From CAYFRC01 sp050946115 (lineage in GTDB: Bacteria > Bacillota > Clostridia > Christensenellales > Aristaeellaceae), in NCBI GenBank assembly GCA_050946115.1, contig JBMNUF010000001.1, positions 62,001-126,000 on the forward strand: a DNA stretch of 64,000 nucleotides, given 5' to 3'. The position numbers and the translations under genes are program-made. Shown piece after piece: positions 8,445-17,054 of this stretch; within the stretch, counting starts at the first letter, position 1; the number at the start of each line of letters is the position of its first letter. The notes under the pieces were generated by a model that was not told where the DNA came from, ran no database searches, and saw only the letters and a list, made by a program, of their open reading frames with translations.

Positions 8445-11400
8445 ATGATTATTCAACCCGATTGGCAGAACCAGCACGTGCTGCACATCAACCGCGAAAA
8501 GCCGCGCGCGACGCTGTTCCCCTACCCCTGCGTCGAGACGGCGCTTCTGGGCGACAGGGGGCTTTGCGAAGCCTTCCGCCTTCTGAACGGCGAATGGGAC
8601 TTCTGCTATGCGCCCACGGGGCGCGCGCCCGTCGGCTTCGAACAGCCCGACTACGTGCCGGACGAGGGCTGGAACGCGCTCGTCGTGCCCTCCAACTGGC
8701 AGATGCACGGCTACGACATCCCCCACTATACCAACGTCGCATATCCCATCCCCTTCGATCCGCCCTTTGTGCCGGACGAAAACCCGGTCGGTTGTTACAG
8801 AAGGATGTTCACCCTGCCGGACGGCTGGGAGGATCGCGAACTGTTTCTGAACTTTGACGGCGTGAATTCCTGCTACTATGTGTACGTAAACGGCACCATG
8901 GTCGGCTTCTCGAAGGTGCCGCACATGCCCGCCGAATTCAACGTCACCAAGTACATGCACGCGGGCGTGAACCTGATCGCCGTGAAGGTGTACAAGTGGT
9001 CTGACGGCACGTATCTGGAGGATCAGGACTGCTGGCGGCTCTCCGGCATTTTCCGCGACGTGTATATGCTGGGCGTCCCCAAAAAGCATATCCGCGACAT
9101 CATCTTGGACGCGACGCTCGAAAACGACTATAAGGACGGAAAGCTCACCGCGACGCTGGACGCCGCGTGCTACGGCGAAGAGGGCTCGGCGGAAATCGAA
9201 ATCCGAATCCTCAGGGACGGCCGCACCGTCGAAACGCGACGCGTCTCGGCGCACTTCCCGAGCGAAGTGACCGAAGTATTCACCGTGCCCGCATGCGACA
9301 GGTGGACGGCGGAGACGCCGAACCTGTATACCCTGCTCGCGATCCTGAAAAAGGGCGATTCCATCGCCGAGGTGCAGCGGGTGGATTTCGGCTTCAAGAA
9401 GGTGGAGATTCGCGATCAGCAGCTGTTCGTCAACGGCGTTTCCATCAAGCTCAAAGGCGTGAACCGCCACGATACGAGCTGCGTGCTCGGCCACGTGACA
9501 CCCGTAGAATCCCTCATCGAGGACATCTGCTGCATGAAGCGCAACAACATCAACACCGTGCGCACCGCGCACTATCCGAACGACCCCCGCTGGCTCAGCC
9601 TGTGCGACATGTACGGCCTGTACGTGATCGACGAGGCGGATTTGGAGTCCCACGGCAGCGTCGTCATGAACTACTTTGCGGACGGGAACCCCACCTATTC
9701 CTCGCCCGACAGCCTGTACAACTACTTCCCCAAGCAGCAGGACTGGGTGGAGGCCTTTGTCGACCGCGGCGTGCGCATGGTCTGCCGCGACCGCAACCAC
9801 GCATCCATCATCATCTGGTCCTTGGGCAACGAATCCGGAACGGGCCCCAACATGGCGGTCATGGCGCAGCGCATCCGCGAGATCGACCCCTCCCGCCCGA
9901 TCCACTACGAGCGCGACGAGGAGTGCCTGTATGTGGACATCAAGTCCACCATGTATCCCTCCGTGGAGACCGTCATCAAAGAGGGCAAGTCGAAGGAACC
10001 GCAGCCCTACTTCATGTGCGAATACGCCCATGCGATGGGCCTCGGCCCCGGCTCCATCCAGGAGTACTGGGACGCGATCTACGCCTCCAAGCGGCTCATC
10101 GGCGGCTGCATCTGGGAGTGGCTGGATCACGGGATTCTCGTGGAGACCGAGGACGGAACGCCCTACTACGCCTATGGCGGCGATTTCGGCGACAAGCCCA
10201 ACGACTCCAACTTCTGCGTGGACGCGCTGAACTACCCCGACAGGACGCCGCACACGGGGCTGATCGAATACAAAAAGGTGCTGGAGCCCGTCAAGTTCGA
10301 GCTCGTGGATGCAAACAGCATGACAGTCCGCGTGAGAAACCTGTATGCCTTCACCACGCTCGACCATCTGGACGGCACGTGGCGCCTCGTGTGCGAGGGC
10401 GAGGAGATCGCGCGCGGAAGGCTCAACCTTTCCGGCATCGCGCCCTACGGCAGGAAAACCCTAAAGCTGCCCGTGAGCGTACCCGAATCGGGCGAAAGCT
10501 ACCTCGAATTCGCGGTTTCGGAGGCATTTGAGACGCTCTGGGCGGAGCGCGGGCACGAGGTCGCCAAGGCGCAGATCCTGCTCCCCTCCAAGCCCTCGTT
10601 CTACGCCTATCCCGTAAGCGGCATGTCCGCCCTGCTCTCGGACGAGACGGATGAGGACCTCGCGATCGTGGGCGAGGATTTCTCCGTGGGCTTCGACAAG
10701 ACCACCGGCGAAATGATCTCTTGGGCGATCCGCGGGCAGGAAATGCTCATCGAAGGTCTCAAGCTGAATCTCTGGCGCGCGCCGATCGACAACGACGTGC
10801 ACCTGAAGGAAACTTGGGAGAAATTGGGGCTGAACCGCCTGCAGTCGCGCCTCACGGGCTTTGACGTAGAGCAGCTTGCGCCCGCCGCGATCCGTGTGAC
10901 GGTGAAGGCGACGCACGCGCCCTACTCCATCATCCCGCTGGTGAAAACGGAAATCTCCTACACGGTGTACGGCAACGGCGATATCCGCGTCTCCGCACAG
11001 TTCGTGCCGCTGACGGACAAATTGCCCGTACTGCCCAAGATCGGGCTGCAGATGCAGTGCAATCCCGACCTCGACCGCGTATTGTGGTACGGCAAGGGCC
11101 CGCACGAGAACTACCCCGATATGTGCCAGAGCGCGCTTCTGGGCGAATATTTCTCTTTGGTGGACGATCTGCACGAGCCGTATGTGCGCCCGCAGGAAAA
11201 CGGCGCGCGCGGCGGCACCCGCTGCCTCGCGCTAACGGACAACTTGGGCGCGGGCTTCCTCGTGAAGGGCGAAACGGTGTATGAAGACGGCTTCTCCTTC
11301 ACCGCGCGCTCCTACACGGACGAAACGCTGACGAACGCCAAGCACACGCCCGATATCGTATCCGACGATGTGACGGTGCTGTCTCTCGATTACAGGCAGC

Positions 11401-11555
11401 ACGGGCTCGGCTCGAACATCTGCGGGCCGGAGCCGCAGGAGAAGTACAAGCTCTACTTTAAGGAGCCCGTCACCTTCTCGTTTCTGATGCGCCCGTATTC
11501 CAGGCAGTACGGCGAAATGCTGCACTTCGCGCACTGCGGGGCGGAGGAAATCTAA
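8445..11555 (+). CDS. lacZ: Beta-galactosidase, GH2 (LacZ type)
   Basis: 1036 residues, the usual size of LacZ-type GH2 enzymes, with a jelly-roll sugar-binding domain, Ig-like domains, the TIM-barrel catalytic domain and a C-terminal beta-galactosidase small-chain domain. The acid/base Glu is E463 in LGNESGTGPN and the nucleophile is E526 in MCEYAHAMG. It hydrolyses terminal beta-galactosides. No signal peptide, so it is intracellular and needs imported disaccharide. RBS is GGAGG before ATG 8445. A perfect palindromic terminator follows at 11571. Confidence 0.95.
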   Translation: MIIQPDWQNQHVLHINREKPRATLFPYPCVETALLGDRGLCEAFRLLNGEWDFCYAPTGRAPVGFEQPDYVPDEGWNALVVPSNWQMHGYDIPHYTNVAYPIPFDPPFVPDENPVGCYRRMFTLPDGWEDRELFLNFDGVNSCYYVYVNGTMVGFSKVPHMPAEFNVTKYMHAGVNLIAVKVYKWSDGTYLEDQDCWRLSGIFRDVYMLGVPKKHIRDIILDATLENDYKDGKLTATLDAACYGEEGSAEIEIRILRDGRTVETRRVSAHFPSEVTEVFTVPACDRWTAETPNLYTLLAILKKGDSIAEVQRVDFGFKKVEIRDQQLFVNGVSIKLKGVNRHDTSCVLGHVTPVESLIEDICCMKRNNINTVRTAHYPNDPRWLSLCDMYGLYVIDEADLESHGSVVMNYFADGNPTYSSPDSLYNYFPKQQDWVEAFVDRGVRMVCRDRNHASIIIWSLGNESGTGPNMAVMAQRIREIDPSRPIHYERDEECLYVDIKSTMYPSVETVIKEGKSKEPQPYFMCEYAHAMGLGPGSIQEYWDAIYASKRLIGGCIWEWLDHGILVETEDGTPYYAYGGDFGDKPNDSNFCVDALNYPDRTPHTGLIEYKKVLEPVKFELVDANSMTVRVRNLYAFTTLDHLDGTWRLVCEGEEIARGRLNLSGIAPYGRKTLKLPVSVPESGESYLEFAVSEAFETLWAERGHEVAKAQILLPSKPSFYAYPVSGMSALLSDETDEDLAIVGEDFSVGFDKTTGEMISWAIRGQEMLIEGLKLNLWRAPIDNDVHLKETWEKLGLNRLQSRLTGFDVEQLAPAAIRVTVKATHAPYSIIPLVKTEISYTVYGNGDIRVSAQFVPLTDKLPVLPKIGLQMQCNPDLDRVLWYGKGPHENYPDMCQSALLGEYFSLVDDLHEPYVRPQENGARGGTRCLALTDNLGAGFLVKGETVYEDGFSFTARSYTDETLTNAKHTPDIVSDDVTVLSLDYRQHGLGSNICGPEPQEKYKLYFKEPVTFSFLMRPYSRQYGEMLHFAHCGAEEI

Positions 11556-11570
11556 GGACCGAAGCAGGTC

Positions 11571-11604
11571 TGCGGGGCGGCGATCGATCGCCGCCCCGCA
11601 TTTT
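11571..11604 (+). terminator. Rho-independent terminator after lacZ
   Basis: A perfect 30-bp palindrome (left half TGCGGGGCGGCGATC) is followed by TTTT. It closes the HAD-hprK-lacZ operon just upstream of the next RBS. Confidence 0.85.
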
Positions 11605-11622
11605 GCCATCGGAGGAAATACC

Positions 11623-12342
11623 ATGAAGGAAATACTGGGCTGCCTGCGCCGCGCGGATACGGATTTTCATATGATCGAAGACGGGGACCGCGTCGCGGTG
11701 GGCGTTTCGGGCGGCAAGGACTCGCTGGTGCTACTCTATGCGCTCGCGCTGTACAGAAAGTTCTCCAAGGCGCGCTTTTCGCTTTCCGCGATCACGCTCA
11801 CCTTGGGGTTCGAGCCGTTCGACCTGACGGGAATCGAGAAATTGTGCAACGAATTGGACGTGCCGTACATCGTCAAACAGACGCAGATCGGACCCGTGGT
11901 TTTTGAGGAGCGCAAAGAAAAAAATCCCTGCTCCCTGTGCGCGAAGATGCGGCGCGGCGCGCTCGTAGACCTGTGCGTGGAGCACGGCTTTCAAAAGCTC
12001 GCGCTCGGGCACCACAGGGACGACGCGATCGAGACGCTGTTCCTATCCATGTTCTACGAGGGGCGCATTCATACGTTCCACCCCTCGACGTATCTTTCGC
12101 GCAAGGATATTACGCAGATACGCCCGCTCTGCTACGTGCCTGAAAAGCACATCATCCACATCCAAAGGCAGTATAATCTCCCGATCGTCGAGTCGCCCTG
12201 CCCCGCAAACGGCTTCACCAAGCGCGAGGACATCAAGGAGCTTTTGAATCTCATCACGGCCCGCTATCCCAACGCGCGCCAGCTCCTTTTATCCGCGCTT
12301 CAAAACGATGCACAATACGGGCTTTGGAATAAGCCCCGCTGA
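11623..12342 (+). CDS. TtcA/TilS-family PP-loop tRNA-modification ATPase
   Basis: 239-residue PP-loop ATPase with the pyrophosphate loop GVSGGKDSLVLLYAL. Further cysteines follow the TtcA pattern: CSLCAKM (CxxC) and a later Cys in ESPCPANGF, which in TtcA bind an Fe-S cluster. GHHRDDAIETLFL is the second TtcA signature. TtcA thiolates C32 of certain tRNAs. Length and cysteines favour TtcA over TilS, though Clostridia carry several paralogues of unclear substrate. RBS GGAGG precedes ATG 11623. It lies just behind the lacZ terminator and has no obvious promoter of its own. Confidence 0.85.
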   Translation: MKEILGCLRRADTDFHMIEDGDRVAVGVSGGKDSLVLLYALALYRKFSKARFSLSAITLTLGFEPFDLTGIEKLCNELDVPYIVKQTQIGPVVFEERKEKNPCSLCAKMRRGALVDLCVEHGFQKLALGHHRDDAIETLFLSMFYEGRIHTFHPSTYLSRKDITQIRPLCYVPEKHIIHIQRQYNLPIVESPCPANGFTKREDIKELLNLITARYPNARQLLLSALQNDAQYGLWNKPR

Positions 12343-12410
12343 TTTCGTTCAAAAAAGCGGATAGAGATGCAGAAATCGCCCCCCCGAATCGCATGATTAC
12401 AAATGCGCCC

Positions 12411-12439
12411 TTGCAAAAAACACAAAACGGGTGTATACT
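12411..12439 (+). promoter_or_regulatory. Promoter of the RpiR operon
   Basis: TTGCAA (12411-12416) and TATACT (12434-12439) with 17-bp spacing, about 35 bp before the GTG start of the regulator gene. Confidence 0.7.
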
Positions 12440-12474
12440 ATCCGTATCATCATCCGATGCGGGAGGTTGCCATC

Positions 12475-13365
12475 GTGGAAGACACGCAGGAATTGATCCA
12501 AAGGCTGAATCAAAGCGGAAAACGGCTCTCCAAGTCGCACAGGCGCATCGCCGCGTGCATCGTGGAGCATTACGATAAGGCGGCGTTTATGACCGCCTCC
12601 AAATTGGGCGAATACGTGGGCGTGAACGAATCGACGGTGGTTCGCTTCGCAAACGCGCTTGGGTACGCAGGCTATCCGCAGCTGCAAAAGGCGCTGCAGG
12701 CGCTGATCCGCCATCGGCTGACCGCGTCGCAGCGGTTTGAAATGACCTCCGACATGGATCAGACGCAGGTTCTGAGCAAGGTCTTGAAATCGGACATCCA
12801 AAACATCCGCGCGACGCTGGACGAGCTGGACGTAAAGGTGTTCGACGAGGTCGTCGAAATGTTGCTCTCCTCCGATTCCGTATACGTATTGGGGCTGCGC
12901 TCGTCCGCCCCGCTCGCGCAGTTCATGGGGCATTACCTGCAATACGTGCTCCCGAACGTGCAGATCGTCACATCCGGCGTGAGCGACGTGTTCGAGCAGA
13001 TCGCGCGCATTCGGGAAAACGACCTGCTCATCGGCATCAGCTTCCCCCGCTACGCGACCCGCACGATCGAGGCGATGGAGTTCGCAAGGAGCCGACAGGC
13101 AAGCGTGGTCGCAATCACGGACGGGCCGCTTTCGCCGCTCTGCGCGGTCTCGAACCAATACTTGTTCGCCAAGTCCGACATGGCGTCGTTCGTGGATTCC
13201 CTCGCCGCGCCGCTCTCCCTCATCAACGCCCTGATCGTGGCGCTGGGGCAAAGGCGCCGCCATCAGGTCGCGGCCTATTTCGAGGAGCTCGAAGGCATCT
13301 GGGCGGACTATCACGTGTATCTTGGCAAGACCGAAGCGGCAACCCAATCGGGAGATGGCAAATGA
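12475..13365 (+). CDS. MurR/RpiR-family transcriptional regulator
   Basis: 296-residue regulator with an N-terminal RpiR helix-turn-helix (about residues 1-77; MTASKLGEYVGVNESTVVRF) and a C-terminal SIS sugar-phosphate-binding domain (about 120-250; VLGLRSSAPLAQFMG). Members sense phosphorylated sugars. The preferred start is GTG 12475, with GGGAGG 8 bp upstream; an ATG at 12457 lies before that RBS. Its stop overlaps the next start by 4 bp. The target operon is not evident; autoregulation from the promoter 35 bp upstream is likely. Confidence 0.88.
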   Translation: MEDTQELIQRLNQSGKRLSKSHRRIAACIVEHYDKAAFMTASKLGEYVGVNESTVVRFANALGYAGYPQLQKALQALIRHRLTASQRFEMTSDMDQTQVLSKVLKSDIQNIRATLDELDVKVFDEVVEMLLSSDSVYVLGLRSSAPLAQFMGHYLQYVLPNVQIVTSGVSDVFEQIARIRENDLLIGISFPRYATRTIEAMEFARSRQASVVAITDGPLSPLCAVSNQYLFAKSDMASFVDSLAAPLSLINALIVALGQRRRHQVAAYFEELEGIWADYHVYLGKTEAATQSGDGK

Positions 13366-14585
13366 ACATCGTCGTAATCGGCGGCGGCGCGTCCGGCATG
13401 ATGGCAGCGATTTTCGCCGCGAAAAAGGGCGCAAACACGACGCTTTTGGAGCGGAACGAAAAACTCGGCAAGAAGCTCTATATCACGGGCAAGGGTAGGT
13501 GCAACCTTACCAACGACTGCGACAAAGAGCAGTTCATGAAAAACATCGTCCGCAACCCGAAATTCCTGTACGCCGCCCTCGCAAAATTGGACAATCTGTC
13601 CCTCATGGACATGATCGAAAATGCGGGAACGCCACTTAAAATCGAGCGCGGCGGCAGGGTGTTTCCCGCATCCGACAGGGCAAGCGACATCACCAGGGCG
13701 CTCGAAAAGCTCATGGCGCAGTACGGCGTGCGCACCGTGCTGCATGCCCGCGCGGAAAAGATTTTGACGGAGGGCGGGCGCGTCACGGGCGTTTTCTGCG
13801 GCGGCCGCGCCTTCCCTGCGGATGCCGCAATCCTCTGCTGCGGCGGGCTGAGCTACCCTTCGACGGGATCGACCGGCGACGGGCTTTCTTTCGCGCGGGA
13901 ATTGGGGCACACCGTTACCCCCACGCGCCCCGCGCTCGTCCCCATCGAAACGAAGGAGGATTGGCCGAAGGAGCTCACGGGGCTCACGCTCAAAAATGTG
14001 GAGCTTTCGGCATATCAGGGCGGAAAGCGCGCGTATAAAGAGCGAGGAGAAATGCTGTTCACCCATTTCGGCATATCGGGCCCACTCGTACTCACGTGTT
14101 CGAGCGTCTTCAAAGAGCCCATTCGGGGGACGCAGCTTTTTATCGACCTCAAGCCCGCGCTCGACGAGGGCGAGTTGGATGCGCGGCTGCTGCGCGACTT
14201 TCAGGCGATGCAAAAAAAGAGGATCGCCGCCGTCATGGACGGGCTCGCGCCCCACAGCTTGGGCTGCGCGATCCTTCGCCTCTGCAATATTTCCGAAGGG
14301 TTCCCCGTGGACAGCGTGACGGCGGAAATGCGCAGGAATCTAATAAAAACCATCAAGGCGCTGCCGCTCACCGCGGAAGGACTTCGCGGCTACGGGGAGG
14401 CCGTCATCACGCGCGGCGGCGTGGACGTGAAGGAAATCAGCAGCAAGACGCTGGAATCGAAGATCGTCAGGGGGCTGTATTTCGCGGGCGAAACGCTCGA
14501 TGTCGACGCCTTTACGGGCGGCTTCAATTTGCAGATCGCCTTTTCGACGGGCGCGCTCGCGGGCGACAGCGCGGCATCGGAATGA
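13362..14585 (+). CDS. HI0933/BaiN-family FAD-dependent oxidoreductase
   Basis: 407-residue flavoprotein. The dinucleotide-binding motif VVIGGGASGMMAAIFAAKKG is at the N-terminus, followed by the family signature LGKKLYITGKGRCNLTND and a C-terminal FAD contact in YFAGETLDVDAFTGGFN. The family includes BaiN, proposed in bile-acid dehydroxylation, but most members have no known substrate, so a role in bile-acid chemistry should not be assumed. Overlaps both neighbours by 4 bp (ATGA), so it is translated within the RpiR operon. Confidence 0.9.
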   Translation: MNIVVIGGGASGMMAAIFAAKKGANTTLLERNEKLGKKLYITGKGRCNLTNDCDKEQFMKNIVRNPKFLYAALAKLDNLSLMDMIENAGTPLKIERGGRVFPASDRASDITRALEKLMAQYGVRTVLHARAEKILTEGGRVTGVFCGGRAFPADAAILCCGGLSYPSTGSTGDGLSFARELGHTVTPTRPALVPIETKEDWPKELTGLTLKNVELSAYQGGKRAYKERGEMLFTHFGISGPLVLTCSSVFKEPIRGTQLFIDLKPALDEGELDARLLRDFQAMQKKRIAAVMDGLAPHSLGCAILRLCNISEGFPVDSVTAEMRRNLIKTIKALPLTAEGLRGYGEAVITRGGVDVKEISSKTLESKIVRGLYFAGETLDVDAFTGGFNLQIAFSTGALAGDSAASE

Positions 14586-15715
14586 GGCGGGCATTCTTCT
14601 TCGGCGCGGCGATTGTGCTTTTGTGCATCGCCGCGCTGTACGTCTCGCTCGGGCTGAATCCGCTGCAGCATAGCCCGTACGACTCCTACTCCCTGCAGGC
14701 GCAGGCGTGGCTCGACGGGAAAATGACCATTGATGGCGACTATCCGTATCTGGAGCTTGCGATGTATAACGGAAAGCAGTATCTGAGCTTTCCTCCGTTC
14801 CCTTCGGTCGTCATGCTGCCCTTTGTGCTTATCATGGGGCAGAGCGCGCCCGGCGGCCTTATCGCGATATTTCTAATGCTTCTGTCCTATTGCGGAGCGT
14901 TTTCGCTCGCGCGGCGCATGGGGCACAAGGCGTTTTTCTGCGCCGCCTTTTCCGTGTTCGCGGTTTTGGGCTGCAATTACGCGGAATACGGGCTGTACGG
15001 CGGCGTTTGGAACCTGGCGCAGAGCCTCGCCTTCTGCCTTACGATGTGGGCGTTCGCGCTCGCGCAGTCGGACAGAAAGCGCGACATGGGGCTTTCCCTG
15101 CTGCTTATCGCCTTCGCCGTGGGCTGCAGGCCGTTTCAGGCGGTATATGCGCTGTTTCTTGCGCTCTTGTGCTTCAAAAAGGTCAAACGGGACATATGGA
15201 AGCTCCTCATCGCGCCGCTTTTCGTCGCATTCTGTTACGGCGCGTACAACGCCGCAAGGTTTGGCAATCCCTTGCAGTTCGGGCACGATTATCTGCCGGA
15301 ATTTGTTGAGCAGAGCGCATACGGCCAGTTTTCGGTGCATTACATCGGGAAAAACCTCAAGAACATCCTGCGCATGCCGTTTTTTTCGGGCGGGCTGTTG
15401 CTCTTCCCTGCGGCGTACGGCTTCGCGTTTTGGCTGACGAACCCCATATACGTCCTGGCGCTTCCGCGAAAGCGGATGGGCGCGCAGGAAATGCTCCTCT
15501 ACGCACTTTGCGCCGTACACTTTGCGCTGCTTTTGTGCCACAAGTCCTTTGGCGGCATGCAATGGGGCACGAGATACCTCTGCGATCTCGTGCCCGCGCT
15601 GTCGTTTCTTTTCCTGAAAGGGAAATCCTCCAAGTGGGTATACCCCGCATTCGCGTTCGGAATCGCGCTGAATCTGTACGGCGCGGTCGTCTTCCACACG
15701 GTTCTCTGTCCGTGA
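14582..15715 (+). CDS. Polytopic membrane protein, GT-C-like
   Basis: 377 residues with roughly nine to eleven hydrophobic helices. Between the first two helices lies a soluble loop with YDSYSLQAQAWLDGK and GKQYLSFPPFPSVVMLPF, reminiscent of GT-C glycosyltransferases of the mannosyl/arabinosyl type that use lipid-linked donors. This is inference from topology. It starts inside the stop of the flavoprotein gene (ATGA) and ends 2 bp before the convergent MFS gene. Confidence 0.7.
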   Translation: MRRAFFFGAAIVLLCIAALYVSLGLNPLQHSPYDSYSLQAQAWLDGKMTIDGDYPYLELAMYNGKQYLSFPPFPSVVMLPFVLIMGQSAPGGLIAIFLMLLSYCGAFSLARRMGHKAFFCAAFSVFAVLGCNYAEYGLYGGVWNLAQSLAFCLTMWAFALAQSDRKRDMGLSLLLIAFAVGCRPFQAVYALFLALLCFKKVKRDIWKLLIAPLFVAFCYGAYNAARFGNPLQFGHDYLPEFVEQSAYGQFSVHYIGKNLKNILRMPFFSGGLLLFPAAYGFAFWLTNPIYVLALPRKRMGAQEMLLYALCAVHFALLLCHKSFGGMQWGTRYLCDLVPALSFLFLKGKSSKWVYPAFAFGIALNLYGAVVFHTVLCP

Positions 15716-15717
15716 GC

Positions 15718-16893
15718 CTATTGCGCCGCTTTTTTCGCCCCGCGCCCCAAATATTGCGCCATAACGGTCGCGCCGGCCGCCAAGAGGAAGCCCGCGACCT
15801 GCGTGTAAAAGGGGAGCTTTGCGCCCACCTCAAACAGATAGCCCGCGGAAAACGAGCCCGCGACCATACCGATCGCCCTGGATGCGTTATATATGCCGCT
15901 CAGTATGCCGAAATGGGCTTGTTTTTCCTGCGCCATGAGCGCCTGCTGGATGGGGATGTATATCGCGTTGCACATGTAAAAGGCGATGTTCACGCCGATA
16001 AACAGGTACGCATGCTCCATAAAGGTGGAGCAGAACAGCGTCGCTGCGCACAAAAGCAGAACGGTCGTAAGCGCCTTGCTGTTTTCGAACCGCTTCGCGA
16101 TCCAGCGGTTGATGACGAGATTGGCAAACAGCCCGAGCAGCCCCGTGACCGCCTTGATCGCGCCGTTGACGGAGGAGGGAAAGCCGAACACCTTGCGGAT
16201 ATAGAAATTGAACGCATTGTCAAAGCCCATCGTCGAAAAGGTTGAGAACACGACGCCGAGGAAGAACAGCGCCATCGGCGCGGTCAGCATCTTGAGCATC
16301 TCCGAAAGCGGGGCGCGACCTTGTTTCGCCTCGCGGGGCGCATTTTCCGTAACCCCTGCGGGCAGGAGGAAATGGGTGAGCGCCGCGCACAGGAGCAAAA
16401 GCGAACAGTGGACGACAAACACGAGGCGAATGCCGAGCATGCCCATCATGCCGCCCGAGAAATAGCCCGCCGCGCAGAAGACACCCTGCAGCGCCGCATA
16501 CGCGGAGAGGTTTTTCGCGCGCTCCTCGGGCGCGGATGCGTCCACGACGCTCGTGAGCAGCGCCACCGCGGTGCCGCCTGTCGCGCTGCCGCCGAAAAAG
16601 CGCGCCGCGAGCATGATCCCCGGGTTTTCCGTAAAGCCGAAGACGAATTGCCCGATGGCATACCCGATCAGGGACAGCACCAGCACGATGCGGCTGCCGC
16701 GCCTGTCCGCGAGCCGCCCCCAAAACGCACTGAACAGGAAACTGCCCGTAGCCATCGCAGCAAAGAGCAGCCCGAACATGCGGTCGGGCAGGTTCAGGTT
16801 GGTGATGAGCGTGGGCGTGATGGGATGGATGAGGTTCGAGGCAAACGAGTAGAGAATGTTTATCAGCATCACGCGCCGGAATCGGCTGTTCAC
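15718..16893 (-). CDS. MFS transporter
   Basis: 391-residue major facilitator protein with about twelve membrane helices. The MFS loop motif appears as GRLADRRGSRIVL between helices 2 and 3. Start is GTG 16893, with AAGGGGG 8 bp upstream; an in-frame ATG at 16923 sits at or above the predicted transcription start and is rejected. Substrate unknown; drug or sugar efflux are both possible. Convergent with the membrane gene on its left and divergent from topA on its right. Confidence 0.9.
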   Translation of the reverse strand: MNSRFRRVMLINILYSFASNLIHPITPTLITNLNLPDRMFGLLFAAMATGSFLFSAFWGRLADRRGSRIVLVLSLIGYAIGQFVFGFTENPGIMLAARFFGGSATGGTAVALLTSVVDASAPEERAKNLSAYAALQGVFCAAGYFSGGMMGMLGIRLVFVVHCSLLLLCAALTHFLLPAGVTENAPREAKQGRAPLSEMLKMLTAPMALFFLGVVFSTFSTMGFDNAFNFYIRKVFGFPSSVNGAIKAVTGLLGLFANLVINRWIAKRFENSKALTTVLLLCAATLFCSTFMEHAYLFIGVNIAFYMCNAIYIPIQQALMAQEKQAHFGILSGIYNASRAIGMVAGSFSAGYLFEVGAKLPFYTQVAGFLLAAGATVMAQYLGRGAKKAAQ

Positions 16894-16931
16894 GGGCTGT
16901 TCCCCCTTTGATCGTCTTACCATATACCTAT

Positions 16932-16959
16932 ATTGTATGACAAACTGGCGTTCTGTCAA
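16932..16959 (-). promoter_or_regulatory. Promoter of the MFS gene
   Basis: Minus-strand TTGACA (16954-16959) and TACAAT (16932-16937), spacing 16 bp, about 40 bp before the GTG start. It lies back to back with the topA promoter. Confidence 0.75.
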
Positions 16960-16981
16960 GGCGAGAACGGTGAAATTCCGC

Positions 16982-17010
16982 TTGACAAGCGCATCGCGCG
17001 CCCCTATAAT
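16982..17010 (+). promoter_or_regulatory. Promoter of the topA operon
   Basis: Consensus TTGACA (16982-16987) and TATAAT (17005-17010) with 17-bp spacing, 45 bp before topA. Strong vegetative promoter. Confidence 0.9.
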
Positions 17011-17054
17011 GAGAGTCGGCAACCCAATGAACCATGAAATTCGGAGGTTTCTGC

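Noticed and set aside
8409..10367. A 652-codon open frame on the strand opposite lacZ
   Set aside because: GC-rich codon use of a real gene leaves the antisense frame open; the product is rich in His, Val and Arg with no domain, and the plus-strand gene has full GH2 motifs.
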